The notes below the pieces were generated by a model. The model saw nothing but the letters and a program-made list of their open reading frames with translations, had not been told where the DNA came from and made no database searches. From Paenibacillus woosongensis (GTDB lineage: Bacteria > Bacillota > Bacilli > Paenibacillales > Paenibacillaceae): 64,000 nucleotides of DNA. Below are positions 18,692 to 28,265 of the stretch, piece by piece. Position numbers and translations under genes: made by a program. The number at the start of each line of letters is the position of its first letter. Within the stretch, counting starts at the first letter, position 1. The DNA lies in the NCBI RefSeq assembly GCF_030122845.1, contig NZ_CP126084.1:4736501-4800500 (forward strand), in the 5' to 3' direction.

Positions 18692-19993
18692 ATGCCAAAA
18701 ACAAAAAACGACGCACCTGTATTATCAGCAAGTGAAGCTGACGCACGCTCTTCCTCCGACCCGGACTCCAGTTACAACTCTGGCGCAACCCCCAAGCCCG
18801 GCAACCGCCCAGCCGAACGACGGATTGGTGCAGCGGCCCTGCTGATAACAGCCATCCTGCTTACGGCAGCGACGCTGCGTTCGCCTCTGACCGGCGTCGG
18901 CTCGCTGATCGGGGAAATCCAGAGCGGTACGGGACTGAGCCATACCGCAGCAGGAATGCTGACCACGCTGCCGCTGATCGCCTTTTCTATTTTCGCCCTT
19001 GCTGCTCCTAAGCTGGGCTGGCGGTTCGGGATGGAACGCACCATGTTCTTTTGCATGATTATCATGACCACGGGAATCCTGCTGCGCTCCATGCCAAATA
19101 ATCCGGCTCTGTTTCTCGGCACCGCACTGATCGGCAGCGCGATTGCCGTCTGCAACGTACTGCTGCCCGGCTTGATCAAACGCGATTTCCCCCATCGCAT
19201 CGGCCTGATGACCAGCCTGTATACCTCATCCATGAATGGCTGGGCGGCCATCGCCTCAGGAATCAGCATCCCGCTCTCGCGAAACGCCGGATGGAGGGGC
19301 GCTCTCGTCTACTGGGTGATCCTGTCGGCCGCGACGGCATTGGCCTGGATTCCGCAGCTGCGCCGCAGCGGCGATAAGAGCAGAGGGCAAGGCGCGAGCT
19401 CCTACCGCAAGACGGGAGCCGTCTGGAAATCGGCCATTGCCTGGCAAGTAACGATCTTTATGGGCTTTCAATCGATCATGTTCTACATAGGTATTTCATG
19501 GCTGCCGGAAATTCTCCAGGAGCAGGGGATGGCTCCCGGAACAGCCGGCTGGATGCTCTCACTGATGCAAATCGTCAGTATGGCCGGCTCATTCCTGATG
19601 CCGCTCATCGCTTCAAGAACGCAAAGCCAGAAAGGACTAGCCGCCGGCTCTTCCGCGCTGTTCCTGCTCGGCTTCGGCGGAGTATGGCTCGGTTCCCCGG
19701 CTTTGGCCCCGCTGTTTATTATGGCAATCGGACTTGGCTGCGGCACCACCTTCAGCCTTGTCATCCTGTTCTTCGCACTGCGATCGCGAACCGCAGATCA
19801 GGCGGCCGGACTGTCCGGCATGGCGCAATCCCTCGGTTACCTGCTAGCCGCCGTCGGCCCGACCCTGTTCGGCTTCATTCACGACCAGAGCGGCAACTGG
19901 ACGGTGCCGCTGGCGACGATTACCTCGCTGTCCCTGCTGACGATCCTCTTTGGATACGCCGCCGGGCGCAAAGGCTACATCGAAGTGGAATAA
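18692..19993 (+). CDS. MFS transporter, CynX/NimT family
   Basis: A 12-helix major facilitator, 433 residues from the ATG at 18692 (MPKTKNDAPVL), preceded by AGGAGGAG at 10 bp. The N-terminal 48 residues are polar and Ser/Pro-rich. Helix 1 begins near residue 50 with LLITAILLTAATLRSPLTGV, the RSPLT pattern characteristic of CynX/NimT-like proteins (cyanate or 2-nitroimidazole transport). The substrate cannot be told from sequence. It is a monocistronic gene between VanW and a strong convergent terminator. Confidence 0.88.
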   Translation: MPKTKNDAPVLSASEADARSSSDPDSSYNSGATPKPGNRPAERRIGAAALLITAILLTAATLRSPLTGVGSLIGEIQSGTGLSHTAAGMLTTLPLIAFSIFALAAPKLGWRFGMERTMFFCMIIMTTGILLRSMPNNPALFLGTALIGSAIAVCNVLLPGLIKRDFPHRIGLMTSLYTSSMNGWAAIASGISIPLSRNAGWRGALVYWVILSAATALAWIPQLRRSGDKSRGQGASSYRKTGAVWKSAIAWQVTIFMGFQSIMFYIGISWLPEILQEQGMAPGTAGWMLSLMQIVSMAGSFLMPLIASRTQSQKGLAAGSSALFLLGFGGVWLGSPALAPLFIMAIGLGCGTTFSLVILFFALRSRTADQAAGLSGMAQSLGYLLAAVGPTLFGFIHDQSGNWTVPLATITSLSLLTILFGYAAGRKGYIEVE

Positions 19994-20000
19994 CAACGCA

Positions 20001-20044
20001 AAGAACCCTGGTTCAGCCCATGCTGAAGCCCAGGGTTCTTTCTA
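20001..20044. terminator. bidirectional terminator between MFS gene and aguA
   Basis: AAGAACCCTGG/CCAGGGTTCTT stem extended inward by TTCAGC/GCTGAA, with a T-rich tail on plus and weaker T content on minus. It lies between two convergent genes. Confidence 0.85.
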
Positions 20045-20061
20045 TTATTTATAACTGCATC

Positions 20062-22143
20062 CTAGTAAATTACTCTATTATGCTGATCCTTGATGCCCGA
20101 TTTGCGGTAGAAGTAGGTATTGATGACATCCCGCCAGTGCTTGGCGCTCTCAAGCTGCTCCAGCAAACGCTCTTTCACATGGGCGAAGCGCTGCGGATCC
20201 AGCTTGGATTCCAAAGCATCCCAGCGTGCGATCCACTTCTCTACTTGCTCCACTCCCGCAAAGTGCGTATCGTAAATATGCTGAATAACCGTCTTGCCGG
20301 ATTTTAGTACATAGGTATAAGGAACATGGTGGAAAAATAGCAGCAGCTCATCCGGACAAGATTCCAGACTATCATATAATGCTGCATTAGCGCCAACATA
20401 TTGGTGGGAATATCCCGTACCCGTAGCCAGGGTCCGGTCTACACCGATGCCGTCCCGATCCGCGAAATGGTACGTTCCCCATTTGGAATATTCGTAGCCG
20501 TCCACGTCAGGTCCATAGTGATAATGCGGCACAACCATCCAGCCCACGCCTAGCGGGGACGTATAGCTCTCATAGGTCGGCCAGGATTCCATCAGAATGT
20601 CCAGGATCGTACTCGCCACATCCTGGTTCACGCCAAAGGTCATGCTCGTCCATTCCTCAGCAATCTCCTCCGCGCTCAACTCCGGATTCCACAGCAGCCG
20701 GCCGTACCCATACAGGTTGGATTGGGCGAGATAATGGCCCGTCCAATTATAATCATCGCCAATGCTGGATACCGCTGTAATCCCGCTATGTTTATACGGA
20801 TGAACCTGCCCGGCGACGATATCCTTCACCTTGCTGCCTTCTCCCTCGCAGAGGGTGTCGAATTCGAGCACTTCTTTCCACTGCGGAATCAAATAGCATA
20901 CATGTCTTTGCTGTCCCGTATATTCCTGGGTGATTTGAAACTCCAGCATCTGATTTGTCTGCTTCATGGCTCCGAACAACGGCGATACCGGCTCTCTGAC
21001 CTGGAAATCCATCGGGCCGTTCTTGATTTGCAGAATGACATTGTCCTTGAATCTGCCGTCAAGCGGCTTGAAATGGTCGTATGCCGCGCGGGCCCGGTCG
21101 GTTTTGCGATCCCGCCAGTCCTGATGGCAATCGTAGACGAAGCATCTCCACAATACGAGTCCGCCGTAAGGCTCCAGCGCTTCAGCCAGCATATTGGCTC
21201 CGTCCGCATGATCCCGTCCATAGGTGAATGGTCCCGGGCGGTTCTCCGAGTCCGCTTTGACCAGGAATCCGCCAAAATCGGCAACATAACGGTAAATGTC
21301 CGCTGCCCGCTGCTTCCACCATTCCTGTACCGCTGGCTCCAGCGGGTCAGCCGTGGACGTGTCGCCCAGCTCGATCGGCGCGGCAAAATTCACGCTGAGA
21401 TAGAGGCGAATGCCGTACTCGCGGAATACATCAGCAACCCGGGCAACGTCAGGCAGAAGCTCAGGCGTAATCAGCTTCGTTTCTACCTCGTGCACGTTCA
21501 CGTTATTAATGGCGATACCGTTAATGCCAACGGAGGCCAGCAATCTGGCATATTCCCGTACGCGAGTCAAGTCGGAGACGATTTTGCTGTCCTGATAAAA
21601 TATCGACTGGCCCGCATATCCGCGCTCAATGCTTCCGTCCATATTATCCCACTGGTTGACCATCCGCAGCTGATACTTCGGCGCTTCGACCAAATTCAGC
21701 CCATCGGGAGATTGACCCGCCGTCTGCAGCAAGCGCAGGAAATGAAATACACCGTAAAGCAGCCCTTTATCCGATCCCCCGGCAATAACAATATAATCCT
21801 TGCCTTCACGGACTGCCTTGCGGATGATATACCCTTCTTCCCCTAGGCGAGCCGCTTCTGCTCCCTCCACCGATTCGTTAAGCAGAGGATTGCCGGCACC
21901 GCCGATGGTTCCTAGAGCCACAAAGCGATCCGCGGCTGCATTCGGCTCTACCGCAGGCTGCTTGCCTGTCAGCTTGGCGAGACCCTCCGTCAACTCTTGC
22001 ACCGCTGTGCGGAACAACGGCGAGGACCCTTCGCCCGCTGCCACGATATTGCTCAAATACCCTTCAAATAGCTGAATCGCTGCCGAACGTTCCACTGACG
22101 CTCCGCCGTATCGCAGCCATGCCAAATCATAATTGCTGTTCAT
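20062..22143 (-). CDS. aguA: GH67 alpha-glucuronidase
   Basis: Cleaves 4-O-methyl-glucuronic acid from the non-reducing end of xylan-derived aldouronates, probably in the cytoplasm, since no signal peptide is seen. 693 residues, near the usual 680-720. Conserved GH67 stretches: [20 protein letters not shown] (about 153-172), [20 protein letters not shown] (about 288-307), [20 protein letters not shown] and the following [20 protein letters not shown]. These contain the acidic residues expected for catalysis. GAAGAGGTGG precedes the ATG. It follows the response regulator by only 15 bp, so it is likely the last gene of the sugar-response operon. Confidence 0.95.
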   Translation of the reverse strand: MNSNYDLAWLRYGGASVERSAAIQLFEGYLSNIVAAGEGSSPLFRTAVQELTEGLAKLTGKQPAVEPNAAADRFVALGTIGGAGNPLLNESVEGAEAARLGEEGYIIRKAVREGKDYIVIAGGSDKGLLYGVFHFLRLLQTAGQSPDGLNLVEAPKYQLRMVNQWDNMDGSIERGYAGQSIFYQDSKIVSDLTRVREYARLLASVGINGIAINNVNVHEVETKLITPELLPDVARVADVFREYGIRLYLSVNFAAPIELGDTSTADPLEPAVQEWWKQRAADIYRYVADFGGFLVKADSENRPGPFTYGRDHADGANMLAEALEPYGGLVLWRCFVYDCHQDWRDRKTDRARAAYDHFKPLDGRFKDNVILQIKNGPMDFQVREPVSPLFGAMKQTNQMLEFQITQEYTGQQRHVCYLIPQWKEVLEFDTLCEGEGSKVKDIVAGQVHPYKHSGITAVSSIGDDYNWTGHYLAQSNLYGYGRLLWNPELSAEEIAEEWTSMTFGVNQDVASTILDILMESWPTYESYTSPLGVGWMVVPHYHYGPDVDGYEYSKWGTYHFADRDGIGVDRTLATGTGYSHQYVGANAALYDSLESCPDELLLFFHHVPYTYVLKSGKTVIQHIYDTHFAGVEQVEKWIARWDALESKLDPQRFAHVKERLLEQLESAKHWRDVINTYFYRKSGIKDQHNRVIY

Positions 22144-22158
22144 TTTGCCACCTCTTCT

Positions 22159-23775
22159 TCATTTCACGATTTCCGTCGGGTTCATCCCCGTGATCTTCTT
22201 GAACACGGTGCTGAAATACGGAACGTTTTTGTATCCGACCATTTCCGCCACTTCGTAAACCAATGCTTTCTTCTCCATCAACAGCTCCCGGGCCTTCTCG
22301 ATCCGTACTCTTGTCAAATAATTGTTAAACGTCTCACCCGTAATATTCTTGAAAATCATCGACAGGTAGTTGCGCGAAATATACACTTTATCCGCCAGCC
22401 CGGCCAGCGTAATATCCTCGGCATAGTGCTCGTGGATATATTCCATCATGAAGTCGACAGCCTGCCGGTGCTTGCCGTTGCCGCCCCACTCGCGGCTGCT
22501 GAACACGATGCCGATCTTGGCGCCAAGCCATTCGGCCAGCTCGGAAGGACGCTTCAATTCGGCGATTTCCCGAGTGATGGAATCGTTCGAGAAAATATCG
22601 TCAAGCACCGTCCCCATTTCATAAAAAGCAAAGGCGATAATTCCCCACAGCTCGCCTGCCAGCATGCCGACGTATGATTTCGTGATGCCTTCTTCTTTCT
22701 CCAAGCGCGTCATGTAATCCAAAATAATTTTACGCGCCTGATTCTCCTGCGATGTCCGGATGGCTCCGGCCAGCTCCAAATACAGCTTCACGGGCCGGAT
22801 TGGCGTTCCTGTGCCTTCGCTGTGCAGCTCCTGCGCAAAGACATACAGATCATAACCGGAAACCGCGGGCTGGGGATTCAGATCAATGACGCGGAAGGCT
22901 TCTTCCGTCGAATTGCCGATCTCCCTGATGCTGCTCTTACGCTCCCCAATTCCGATGCGGAGCTTCAGCTTCAAATAGCTCTGGACGCAATCGATCAGGC
23001 GGACGCCAAGCTGCTCCAGCCTCTGCCGCAGCCGCCCAGCTGGCTCCGTACGGTCGCTGTGAATGATGACGACGGAGCGGTTCGTATGCAAATCGGTATA
23101 TTCAAAGGAGGCAAAGGCCTCCTGGGTTACCTCGCAAATAATGTTGCTGATTGCAAAGCGAAGGAGACTCCAGTCCGGCAAGCTCAGCTTCGTTGCCCGC
23201 TGATCACGGACCAATTCAATGCCGAGAACGGTATGATCGCAGTCGGCCCAATGACGATATGGCGTTGGAATCTCCGTATCCAGACGGGAGTTCTGCAGGG
23301 TGCCCGCCGCTGCCGACTTAACCCATTCCTTCTCGACAAATGGCTCGTAGAGACGCAGCTTCTGCAGCAATTCATCCTGCCTCATGCGCTTCTCTTCCTG
23401 TTTCTCGAGATCGGCAATGGCCTGGCCCAGTACGGACTTCAAGGTAGGAACGCTGACCGGCTTGGATAGGTAATCACTTACGTTCAGACGCAGGGCCTGA
23501 CGGGCATATTCAAAATCCGAATATCCGCTGAGGATGATGACTTTGCCCGCATACCCGGTTTGCCGCAGCTGCTCGATCATGTCTAGCCCGTTCATCACGG
23601 GCATATACAAATCCGTAATCACAATATCGGGCGAAGCCGACCGAATCATCTCCAGCCCTTCTTCTCCGTTCAGCGCCTCACCCGCCCATTCTGCATTCAG
23701 CTCGTCCCAAGGTATCGCTCTCCGAATTCCCTGCAGCACCACACGGTCGTCGTCGATGATTCCAATCTTCCACAT
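22159..23775 (-). CDS. AraC-family response regulator (YesN type)
   Basis: Cytoplasmic transcription factor of a two-component system that activates carbohydrate uptake genes. 538 residues from the ATG at 23775 (MWKIGIIDDDRVVLQGI), with AGAGGAGGGG just upstream; longer in-frame starts lack this. The receiver domain (1-120) has IIDDD, phospho-acceptor Asp in VITDLYMPVMNG and KPVS. A long middle region (about 130-430) is of unassigned YesN type. Two helix-turn-helix AraC motifs occupy about 435-535 (VYISRNYLSMIFKNITGETF, VGYKNVPYFSTVFKKITG). Its partner is presumably the YesM-like kinase at 25579-27318. Confidence 0.93.
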   Translation of the reverse strand: MWKIGIIDDDRVVLQGIRRAIPWDELNAEWAGEALNGEEGLEMIRSASPDIVITDLYMPVMNGLDMIEQLRQTGYAGKVIILSGYSDFEYARQALRLNVSDYLSKPVSVPTLKSVLGQAIADLEKQEEKRMRQDELLQKLRLYEPFVEKEWVKSAAAGTLQNSRLDTEIPTPYRHWADCDHTVLGIELVRDQRATKLSLPDWSLLRFAISNIICEVTQEAFASFEYTDLHTNRSVVIIHSDRTEPAGRLRQRLEQLGVRLIDCVQSYLKLKLRIGIGERKSSIREIGNSTEEAFRVIDLNPQPAVSGYDLYVFAQELHSEGTGTPIRPVKLYLELAGAIRTSQENQARKIILDYMTRLEKEEGITKSYVGMLAGELWGIIAFAFYEMGTVLDDIFSNDSITREIAELKRPSELAEWLGAKIGIVFSSREWGGNGKHRQAVDFMMEYIHEHYAEDITLAGLADKVYISRNYLSMIFKNITGETFNNYLTRVRIEKARELLMEKKALVYEVAEMVGYKNVPYFSTVFKKITGMNPTEIVK

Positions 23776-23849
23776 CTGTAGAGCCCCTCCTCTTGCAACA
23801 TGATGTTTGCGCATGATGTTCAAATCGCAATTCTTATAATGATGATAAT

Positions 23850-23891
23850 ACGTCATGCCCGATAAGCTGTTAAGCCCCTCAGGCATGACGT
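23850..23891. other. intergenic hairpin between binding-protein and regulator genes
   Basis: A perfect 10-bp stem ACGTCATGCC/GGCATGACGT around a 22-nt loop, with a T-run only on the plus side. On the minus transcript it could stabilise the 3' end of the abundant binding-protein mRNA or limit read-through into the regulator. Confidence 0.5.
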
Positions 23892-23899
23892 TTTTTAGA

Positions 23900-24146
23900 G
23901 GTTATTCAAAAAGTCATTCTTTGATCACGAAGTAAATCAGGCTGCTCATTCGACATCGAATCTTGAATTCAGCCGGGCTTTCCGGTGCTCACGTAGGTTT
24001 CGCCTAGCGATGCTTCCGTAGTCGTTTTCTTCGAAAGCGTTTAGCCGCGCTCCTCATCCCTAGCTTCATCCAACCTAAGGCGTTTTGTAAAAACGCACAT
24101 CGAAAGAATACGCTTCGGTGCTGAAAGACTTACTTTTTGAACACGC
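23900..24146. mobile_element. MITE-like element with terminal inverted repeats
   Basis: About 247 bp bounded by related termini: GGTTATTCAAAAAGT at 23900-23914 and the inverted GCGTGTTCAAAAAGT at 24132-24146 (TTCAAAAAGT shared exactly). It has no coding capacity. The interior carries words such as GCCGGGCTTTCCGG and GTGCTCACGTAGG, and several self-complementary segments. I recall similar dispersed sequences in Paenibacillus genomes, which needs a search. It separates the sugar-binding protein gene from the regulator. Confidence 0.6.
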
Positions 24147-24160
24147 ATTTAAAATTAAGT

Positions 24161-25468
24161 TTACTCGTATTCTTGCGCAGCTTTTTTCAAGGACTCGTAA
24201 GCTTGCTCTGGCGTCGTTCTGCCGAAGCTCAGCTCATCGCGCACAAGCGGGAAGTCTTTATCAATGAAGTTAACCCAGCCTTCCGGCCCCGTCGTAAACG
24301 TTTGTCCGTCCGGAGTCGTTGCGTCGATCAGCTGCATGCCTACTTTCTCGCCTTCAGACAGGTTCGGAATCAGGCTTTCTGCAATTTTCGCGTTGGCAGG
24401 TACACCGCGAGCCGTTCCAAGAATTTTTCCTGCCTCTGGATCGTTAATGAACCAATCGATAAATTTCGCTGCTTCTTCCTTATGCTTCGAGTTTGGAGAC
24501 AAGCTGAGGAACATGGATGGCTTCAGCCAGCCGCCCGCTTCCTCGGCACGCGGCATGGATATAAGATCGAATGCTCCTTCTTTCATGCTGTCCCAAGTCG
24601 TGTAGTTGTTGGAGAAAGAATAACGGAACAATACTTTGCCGTTAACCAGCAGGTCCGCTGTTGGATCCATTTCCTTGTCAGACGCGTTCAAATCCGCTGG
24701 AGGGATCAGGCCGTCGTTGCGCAGCTGTTCGAATTTCTTCGTCCACTCCAGAAATGTCGCTTCGTCGATGTTGAATTTGCCGTCTTCGGTGATCAGCGTG
24801 CCTTTGCCTTTAGCGTAGTGATAGGCGCTGAACATGAAGTAGTTGCCGGCATAGTCGAGCGTGAAATATTGGCCTTTAGCGAGCTTCGGCTTCACTTCTT
24901 CCGCCAGGGCAAAGAAATCATCCCACGTCCAGCCGTACTGTGGTGCAGCTACACCCATTTTTTCCAAAGCAGCCTTGTCATAGATCATACCGAAGGCTAC
25001 CGAGCCGAGCGGTACGCCGTATTGCTGGCCATCTTTTTGGCCAATCGGCAGAAGGCTTGGCGTCAAGTCAGCCAGATTAACTTTGCCATCCAGCGCTTCC
25101 AATTGGTTGCGGGACGTCCAGTCGGAAATCCAGCCCGGATCCATTTGGATAATATCCGGTTCGTTGTGAGCTGCCGCTTGAGTAGACAGTTTATCGAGAT
25201 AGCCGTCCATTCCCGAGTATTCAGGCTCGAAGGTAACGTGCGGATTTTTCTCGGTGTACAATTCTAGCGCTTTCAGCGTAGCTTCGTGGCGTGGTTGGGA
25301 TCCCCACCACATCACCCGCAATTTTACTTTCTCTGAAGCTGAATTGGATACAGCCGGAGTATTGCCTGCCGTTGTTCCTGCGTTATCTCCTTTGCCGCCG
25401 CAAGCTGCCAGCAGCAAGGAGCATACCAGCAATGCCGCAACAATCTGCAATCGCTTCCATTTCATCAT
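24161..25468 (-). CDS. ABC transporter extracellular sugar-binding lipoprotein
   Basis: Extracellular solute receptor of a CUT1-type ABC importer, anchored by lipidation. 435 residues. The signal peptide ends in LLLAACGGKG, so Cys is the lipobox residue (about 22). The mature domain fits bacterial extracellular protein family 1: ...VRMLWW-like start LRVMWWGSQPRHEATLKALE, a central DGQQYGVPLGSVAFGMIYDK and C-terminal AAKFIDWFINDPEAGKIL. Substrate inferred from context: xylo- or aldouronate oligosaccharides for AguA. At 435 residues it is shorter than the LplA-type receptors (about 540) described for aldouronate loci. Confidence 0.92.
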   Translation of the reverse strand: MMKWKRLQIVAALLVCSLLLAACGGKGDNAGTTAGNTPAVSNSASEKVKLRVMWWGSQPRHEATLKALELYTEKNPHVTFEPEYSGMDGYLDKLSTQAAAHNEPDIIQMDPGWISDWTSRNQLEALDGKVNLADLTPSLLPIGQKDGQQYGVPLGSVAFGMIYDKAALEKMGVAAPQYGWTWDDFFALAEEVKPKLAKGQYFTLDYAGNYFMFSAYHYAKGKGTLITEDGKFNIDEATFLEWTKKFEQLRNDGLIPPADLNASDKEMDPTADLLVNGKVLFRYSFSNNYTTWDSMKEGAFDLISMPRAEEAGGWLKPSMFLSLSPNSKHKEEAAKFIDWFINDPEAGKILGTARGVPANAKIAESLIPNLSEGEKVGMQLIDATTPDGQTFTTGPEGWVNFIDKDFPLVRDELSFGRTTPEQAYESLKKAAQEYE

Positions 25469-25578
25469 GTTGACTTACCCCCTAAAAAGATAGATGTATT
25501 GTGGTCACTTGTTATTCTATCAACTCCTTATAGATTGGAGTATTAGAGAGATGCACAATTTATTATAAAATCGTCCGA

Positions 25579-27318
25579 TTATCTTTCACTTTTGCCCGGT
25601 GCTTCTTCCAACCGCGGGAACACAATCGACACGACCGTCCCTCCATGCTCGCCGTCCGCAAGCGCAATATCGAAGTCTTCGCCAAAATAAGCCGAGAATC
25701 TTTCCCTTACGTTCCGTATACCATACCCGCCCTTGCGCCGATTATTCCCCTTATCATGATTATGGGAAAGTCCGATCCCATCGTCCTCGATGACGATGCG
25801 GATGCGTTCGCCCTCTTCTGTCACTTGAATGACGATTTTGCCGCTTTGTCTGGAATTGAACCCGTGGATCATCGAATTTTCTACAAAGGGCTGGAGTGTC
25901 ATCTTCGGAATAAATAGCTTCTGCAATTCTTGAGATACATGCACCTCGTATTCTAGCCCGTCCTCCCATCTTAGCTGCTGGATTTCCAAATAACAACCGA
26001 CGTGCGTAAGCTCTTCGCCAATCGTAATGAAGCTTTCTCCATGAGACAAGCCGATGCGGAACATACGGCCCATCAGCTCCAGGATGCGGCTCATTTTGTC
26101 CTGGCCTTCCGCGATCGCCATCCAATTCAGCTGATCCAGCGTATTATAGAGAAAATGCGGGTTGATATTCGCCTGCAGCGCTTCAATTTCGGCCTTGCGC
26201 TGCTGCTCATAACGCTCGGCAAGCGACAAATAAAGCGCCTCAATCCGCTCATTCAGCCTGCGGTAGCCCGCAAACAGAACGCCAAACTCATTCGAATAAT
26301 CGCTCGTCAGCTCCGGCTGAGTCCCCCCGACGACATAAGTTTTCATCGCCTTGACGAGCTGGGCAATGGGCTTCATAAACTGGCGGCTGAGCCAGAGCGT
26401 CAGCAGGAAAGCCAGCAGCAAGGCGCCGATGCCGATTGAAATAATCGCCCCGGCCAGCTTCAGGCTGCCCGCGGTAATTTGCTTCCACGGGGTAATCTCG
26501 ACGATCATCCAGTCGGAATCCGCTACTTTGGAATAAACGATGAGATTCTCGATACTGTTCGGCTGCGTATGAAGACGGAACACGCCGGATTCACCGGTAA
26601 ACCGCGGATCGGATTCTACCAGCCCGGCTTCCTTCATAGACTTCCCTACACTCAGCAGCTCCCTGCCGTTTCTGTCCAGTAAGATGCGGTTTGAATCTTG
26701 GGAATACCCTTCGAGCATGCTGCGGATCCAATCGGCCTTCACATGGACGACAAGAATGCCCATAAATCGCGTATTATAATAAATTTTCCGGGAAAAACTC
26801 AGCACAGAGGCTTCTCCCTTAAAAGTTGAAATCTGATGTTCCTCTGACCAAGCGAAGTCGTTCTTCTCCAGAGCCGCATACCAGGGCTGCTCTTCCGCCG
26901 CTTCCAGCTGGTGAAACTGGATATAGCTCTGATTGTCGCCCCATTGCGGCTGCTCCAGGAACAAGTCGATCGCCTGAATTTGCGGAATCGAATAGGTTAG
27001 ATGGGCCAGTGCCTGCTTGATGCCCATCGACCTCCGGTAGCGATCGAACATGTCATCCTTGCCTGACAGGAATGCAAGCAAATCGTTATCTCTGGAAGTC
27101 GTCAGAGAGACCTGCTCAATCGATGTAAGCCTGCCCGTAATTTCATTGTTCAGTTCCTCCAGCAGCCGTTTCTGGTAATAAGACGTATTCTCGGCCAGCT
27201 CGCGGGAGGATATGGCATAACTGATCCATACCGTGCTGGCCAGCACGAGCGTGATCAGGCCGGCAAAGCAAAGGGTGAACAGAAGATCAATGCGGTATCT
27301 TTTAAATGGATTAGTCAT
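25579..27318 (-). CDS. sensor histidine kinase (YesM type)
   Basis: Membrane sensor of the two-component pair regulating the neighbouring sugar genes. 579 residues from the ATG at 27318 (MTNPFKRYRIDLL), with AAAAGGGGACG upstream; the ATG 11 codons earlier has no ribosome site. First membrane helix about 10-32, extracellular sensing region about 35-280, second helix about 285-308, HAMP about 310-360. The His_kinase domain has phospho-acceptor His in NINPHFLYNTLDQLNW, followed by an HATPase_c domain (VENSMIHGF, DDGIGLS, GGYGIRNVRERF). It lies between the permease and binding-protein genes, an unusual interleaving. Confidence 0.93.
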   Translation of the reverse strand: MTNPFKRYRIDLLFTLCFAGLITLVLASTVWISYAISSRELAENTSYYQKRLLEELNNEITGRLTSIEQVSLTTSRDNDLLAFLSGKDDMFDRYRRSMGIKQALAHLTYSIPQIQAIDLFLEQPQWGDNQSYIQFHQLEAAEEQPWYAALEKNDFAWSEEHQISTFKGEASVLSFSRKIYYNTRFMGILVVHVKADWIRSMLEGYSQDSNRILLDRNGRELLSVGKSMKEAGLVESDPRFTGESGVFRLHTQPNSIENLIVYSKVADSDWMIVEITPWKQITAGSLKLAGAIISIGIGALLLAFLLTLWLSRQFMKPIAQLVKAMKTYVVGGTQPELTSDYSNEFGVLFAGYRRLNERIEALYLSLAERYEQQRKAEIEALQANINPHFLYNTLDQLNWMAIAEGQDKMSRILELMGRMFRIGLSHGESFITIGEELTHVGCYLEIQQLRWEDGLEYEVHVSQELQKLFIPKMTLQPFVENSMIHGFNSRQSGKIVIQVTEEGERIRIVIEDDGIGLSHNHDKGNNRRKGGYGIRNVRERFSAYFGEDFDIALADGEHGGTVVSIVFPRLEEAPGKSER

Positions 27319-27353
27319 AAGGACGTCCCCTTTTCCATATGCATTCATCATCT

Positions 27354-27391
27354 AAAAAAACATTGAAGCTGTATAAGCCTCAATGTTTTTT
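27354..27391. terminator. terminator between permease and kinase genes
   Basis: ACATTGA/TCAATGT stem with an A-run before and a T-run after, so it works on either strand. On minus it lies 29 bp after the second permease stop and before the kinase, which suggests the permease pair can terminate separately. Confidence 0.7.
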
Positions 27392-27419
27392 CATTGTAAA
27401 CGATTATGTTCCTTGCTGG

Positions 27420-28265
27420 CTAGCCTTTAATTCCAGTCGTAGCGACGCCCTCGACGAAGTACTTCTGAGCGGAGCTGAACAGCAGCGTTGCCGGCAGGAT
27501 GGACACAAGCGACATAGCTAGCAATTGTCCCCATTCCGCGCCGCCCTGAGAGTCGTTAATCATCCGCAGAGCCAGGCCTACCGTGTATTTATCTACAGAG
27601 TTAATGTACAGCAGGTGACCGAGGAAATCATCCCAGTTCCAGAGGAAGCAGAAGATGATGACGGTAACGATCGATGGCTTCATCAGCGGCATGATGATTC
27701 TCCAATAGATTCCAAACCAGTTGCAGCCGTCGATTTTTGCCGATTCATCCAGCTCCCGCGGAATACCGCGAATGAATTGGATCAGCAGGAATACGAAGAA
27801 GGTTCCTCCCGCTCCCCCGGCTAAAGCGTGGGGTACGATAAATGGCAAATACGTATTGACCCAGCCGAACTGGTGGAACATCGCATACTGCGGAATAATT
27901 AGCACCTGTCCCGGCAGCATCAGCGTGAGCATGAGCAGCGAGAACCAGAAGCCCCGCAGCGGGAAGTCCAGTCTGGCGAATCCAAAAGCGACCAGTGTAC
28001 TGGAAATAACCGTCACGATAATCACCGCGATAATTAAATAGAAGGTATTGATATAGAAATCGGTAAACGTAAAGCCGGGAACCGAATGCCAGCCTTTAAC
28101 GTAGTTGGACCACTGGGGTACGGTCGGGAAAAGCGACGGGGAGCTCAGCTCCTGGTTGCTTTTCAAAGAAGCGCCGATCCACCAAATGACCGGGTAGACC
28201 ATAATCAAGCTGAATATGATGAGCATTGCATGACGAGTTAAACCTTTCCATTTTGATTGGGTCAT
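27420..28265 (-). CDS. carbohydrate ABC transporter permease (MalG/AraQ type)
   Basis: Inner-membrane permease of the CUT1 sugar importer. 281 residues, six membrane segments (first about 12-32). The EAA loop with ESAKIDGCNWFGIYWRIIMP (about 188-207) contacts the ATPase. The start overlaps the stop of the upstream permease by 4 bp (translational coupling). No ATP-binding subunit gene is present in the window. Related CUT1 systems share an MsmX/MsmK-type ATPase encoded elsewhere. Confidence 0.94.
   Translation of the reverse strand: MTQSKWKGLTRHAMLIIFSLIMVYPVIWWIGASLKSNQELSSPSLFPTVPQWSNYVKGWHSVPGFTFTDFYINTFYLIIAVIIVTVISSTLVAFGFARLDFPLRGFWFSLLMLTLMLPGQVLIIPQYAMFHQFGWVNTYLPFIVPHALAGGAGGTFFVFLLIQFIRGIPRELDESAKIDGCNWFGIYWRIIMPLMKPSIVTVIIFCFLWNWDDFLGHLLYINSVDKYTVGLALRMINDSQGGAEWGQLLAMSLVSILPATLLFSSAQKYFVEGVATTGIKG

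Noticed and set aside
23850..23896. Plus-strand terminator
   Set aside because: Stem and T-run fit, but no plus-strand gene lies upstream; kept as a hairpin of unknown role on the minus transcript.
24137..25267. Long plus-strand open frame (376 codons) opposite the binding-protein gene
   Set aside because: It is the antisense shadow of a clear lipoprotein gene, lacks a ribosome site and has no recognisable domain.
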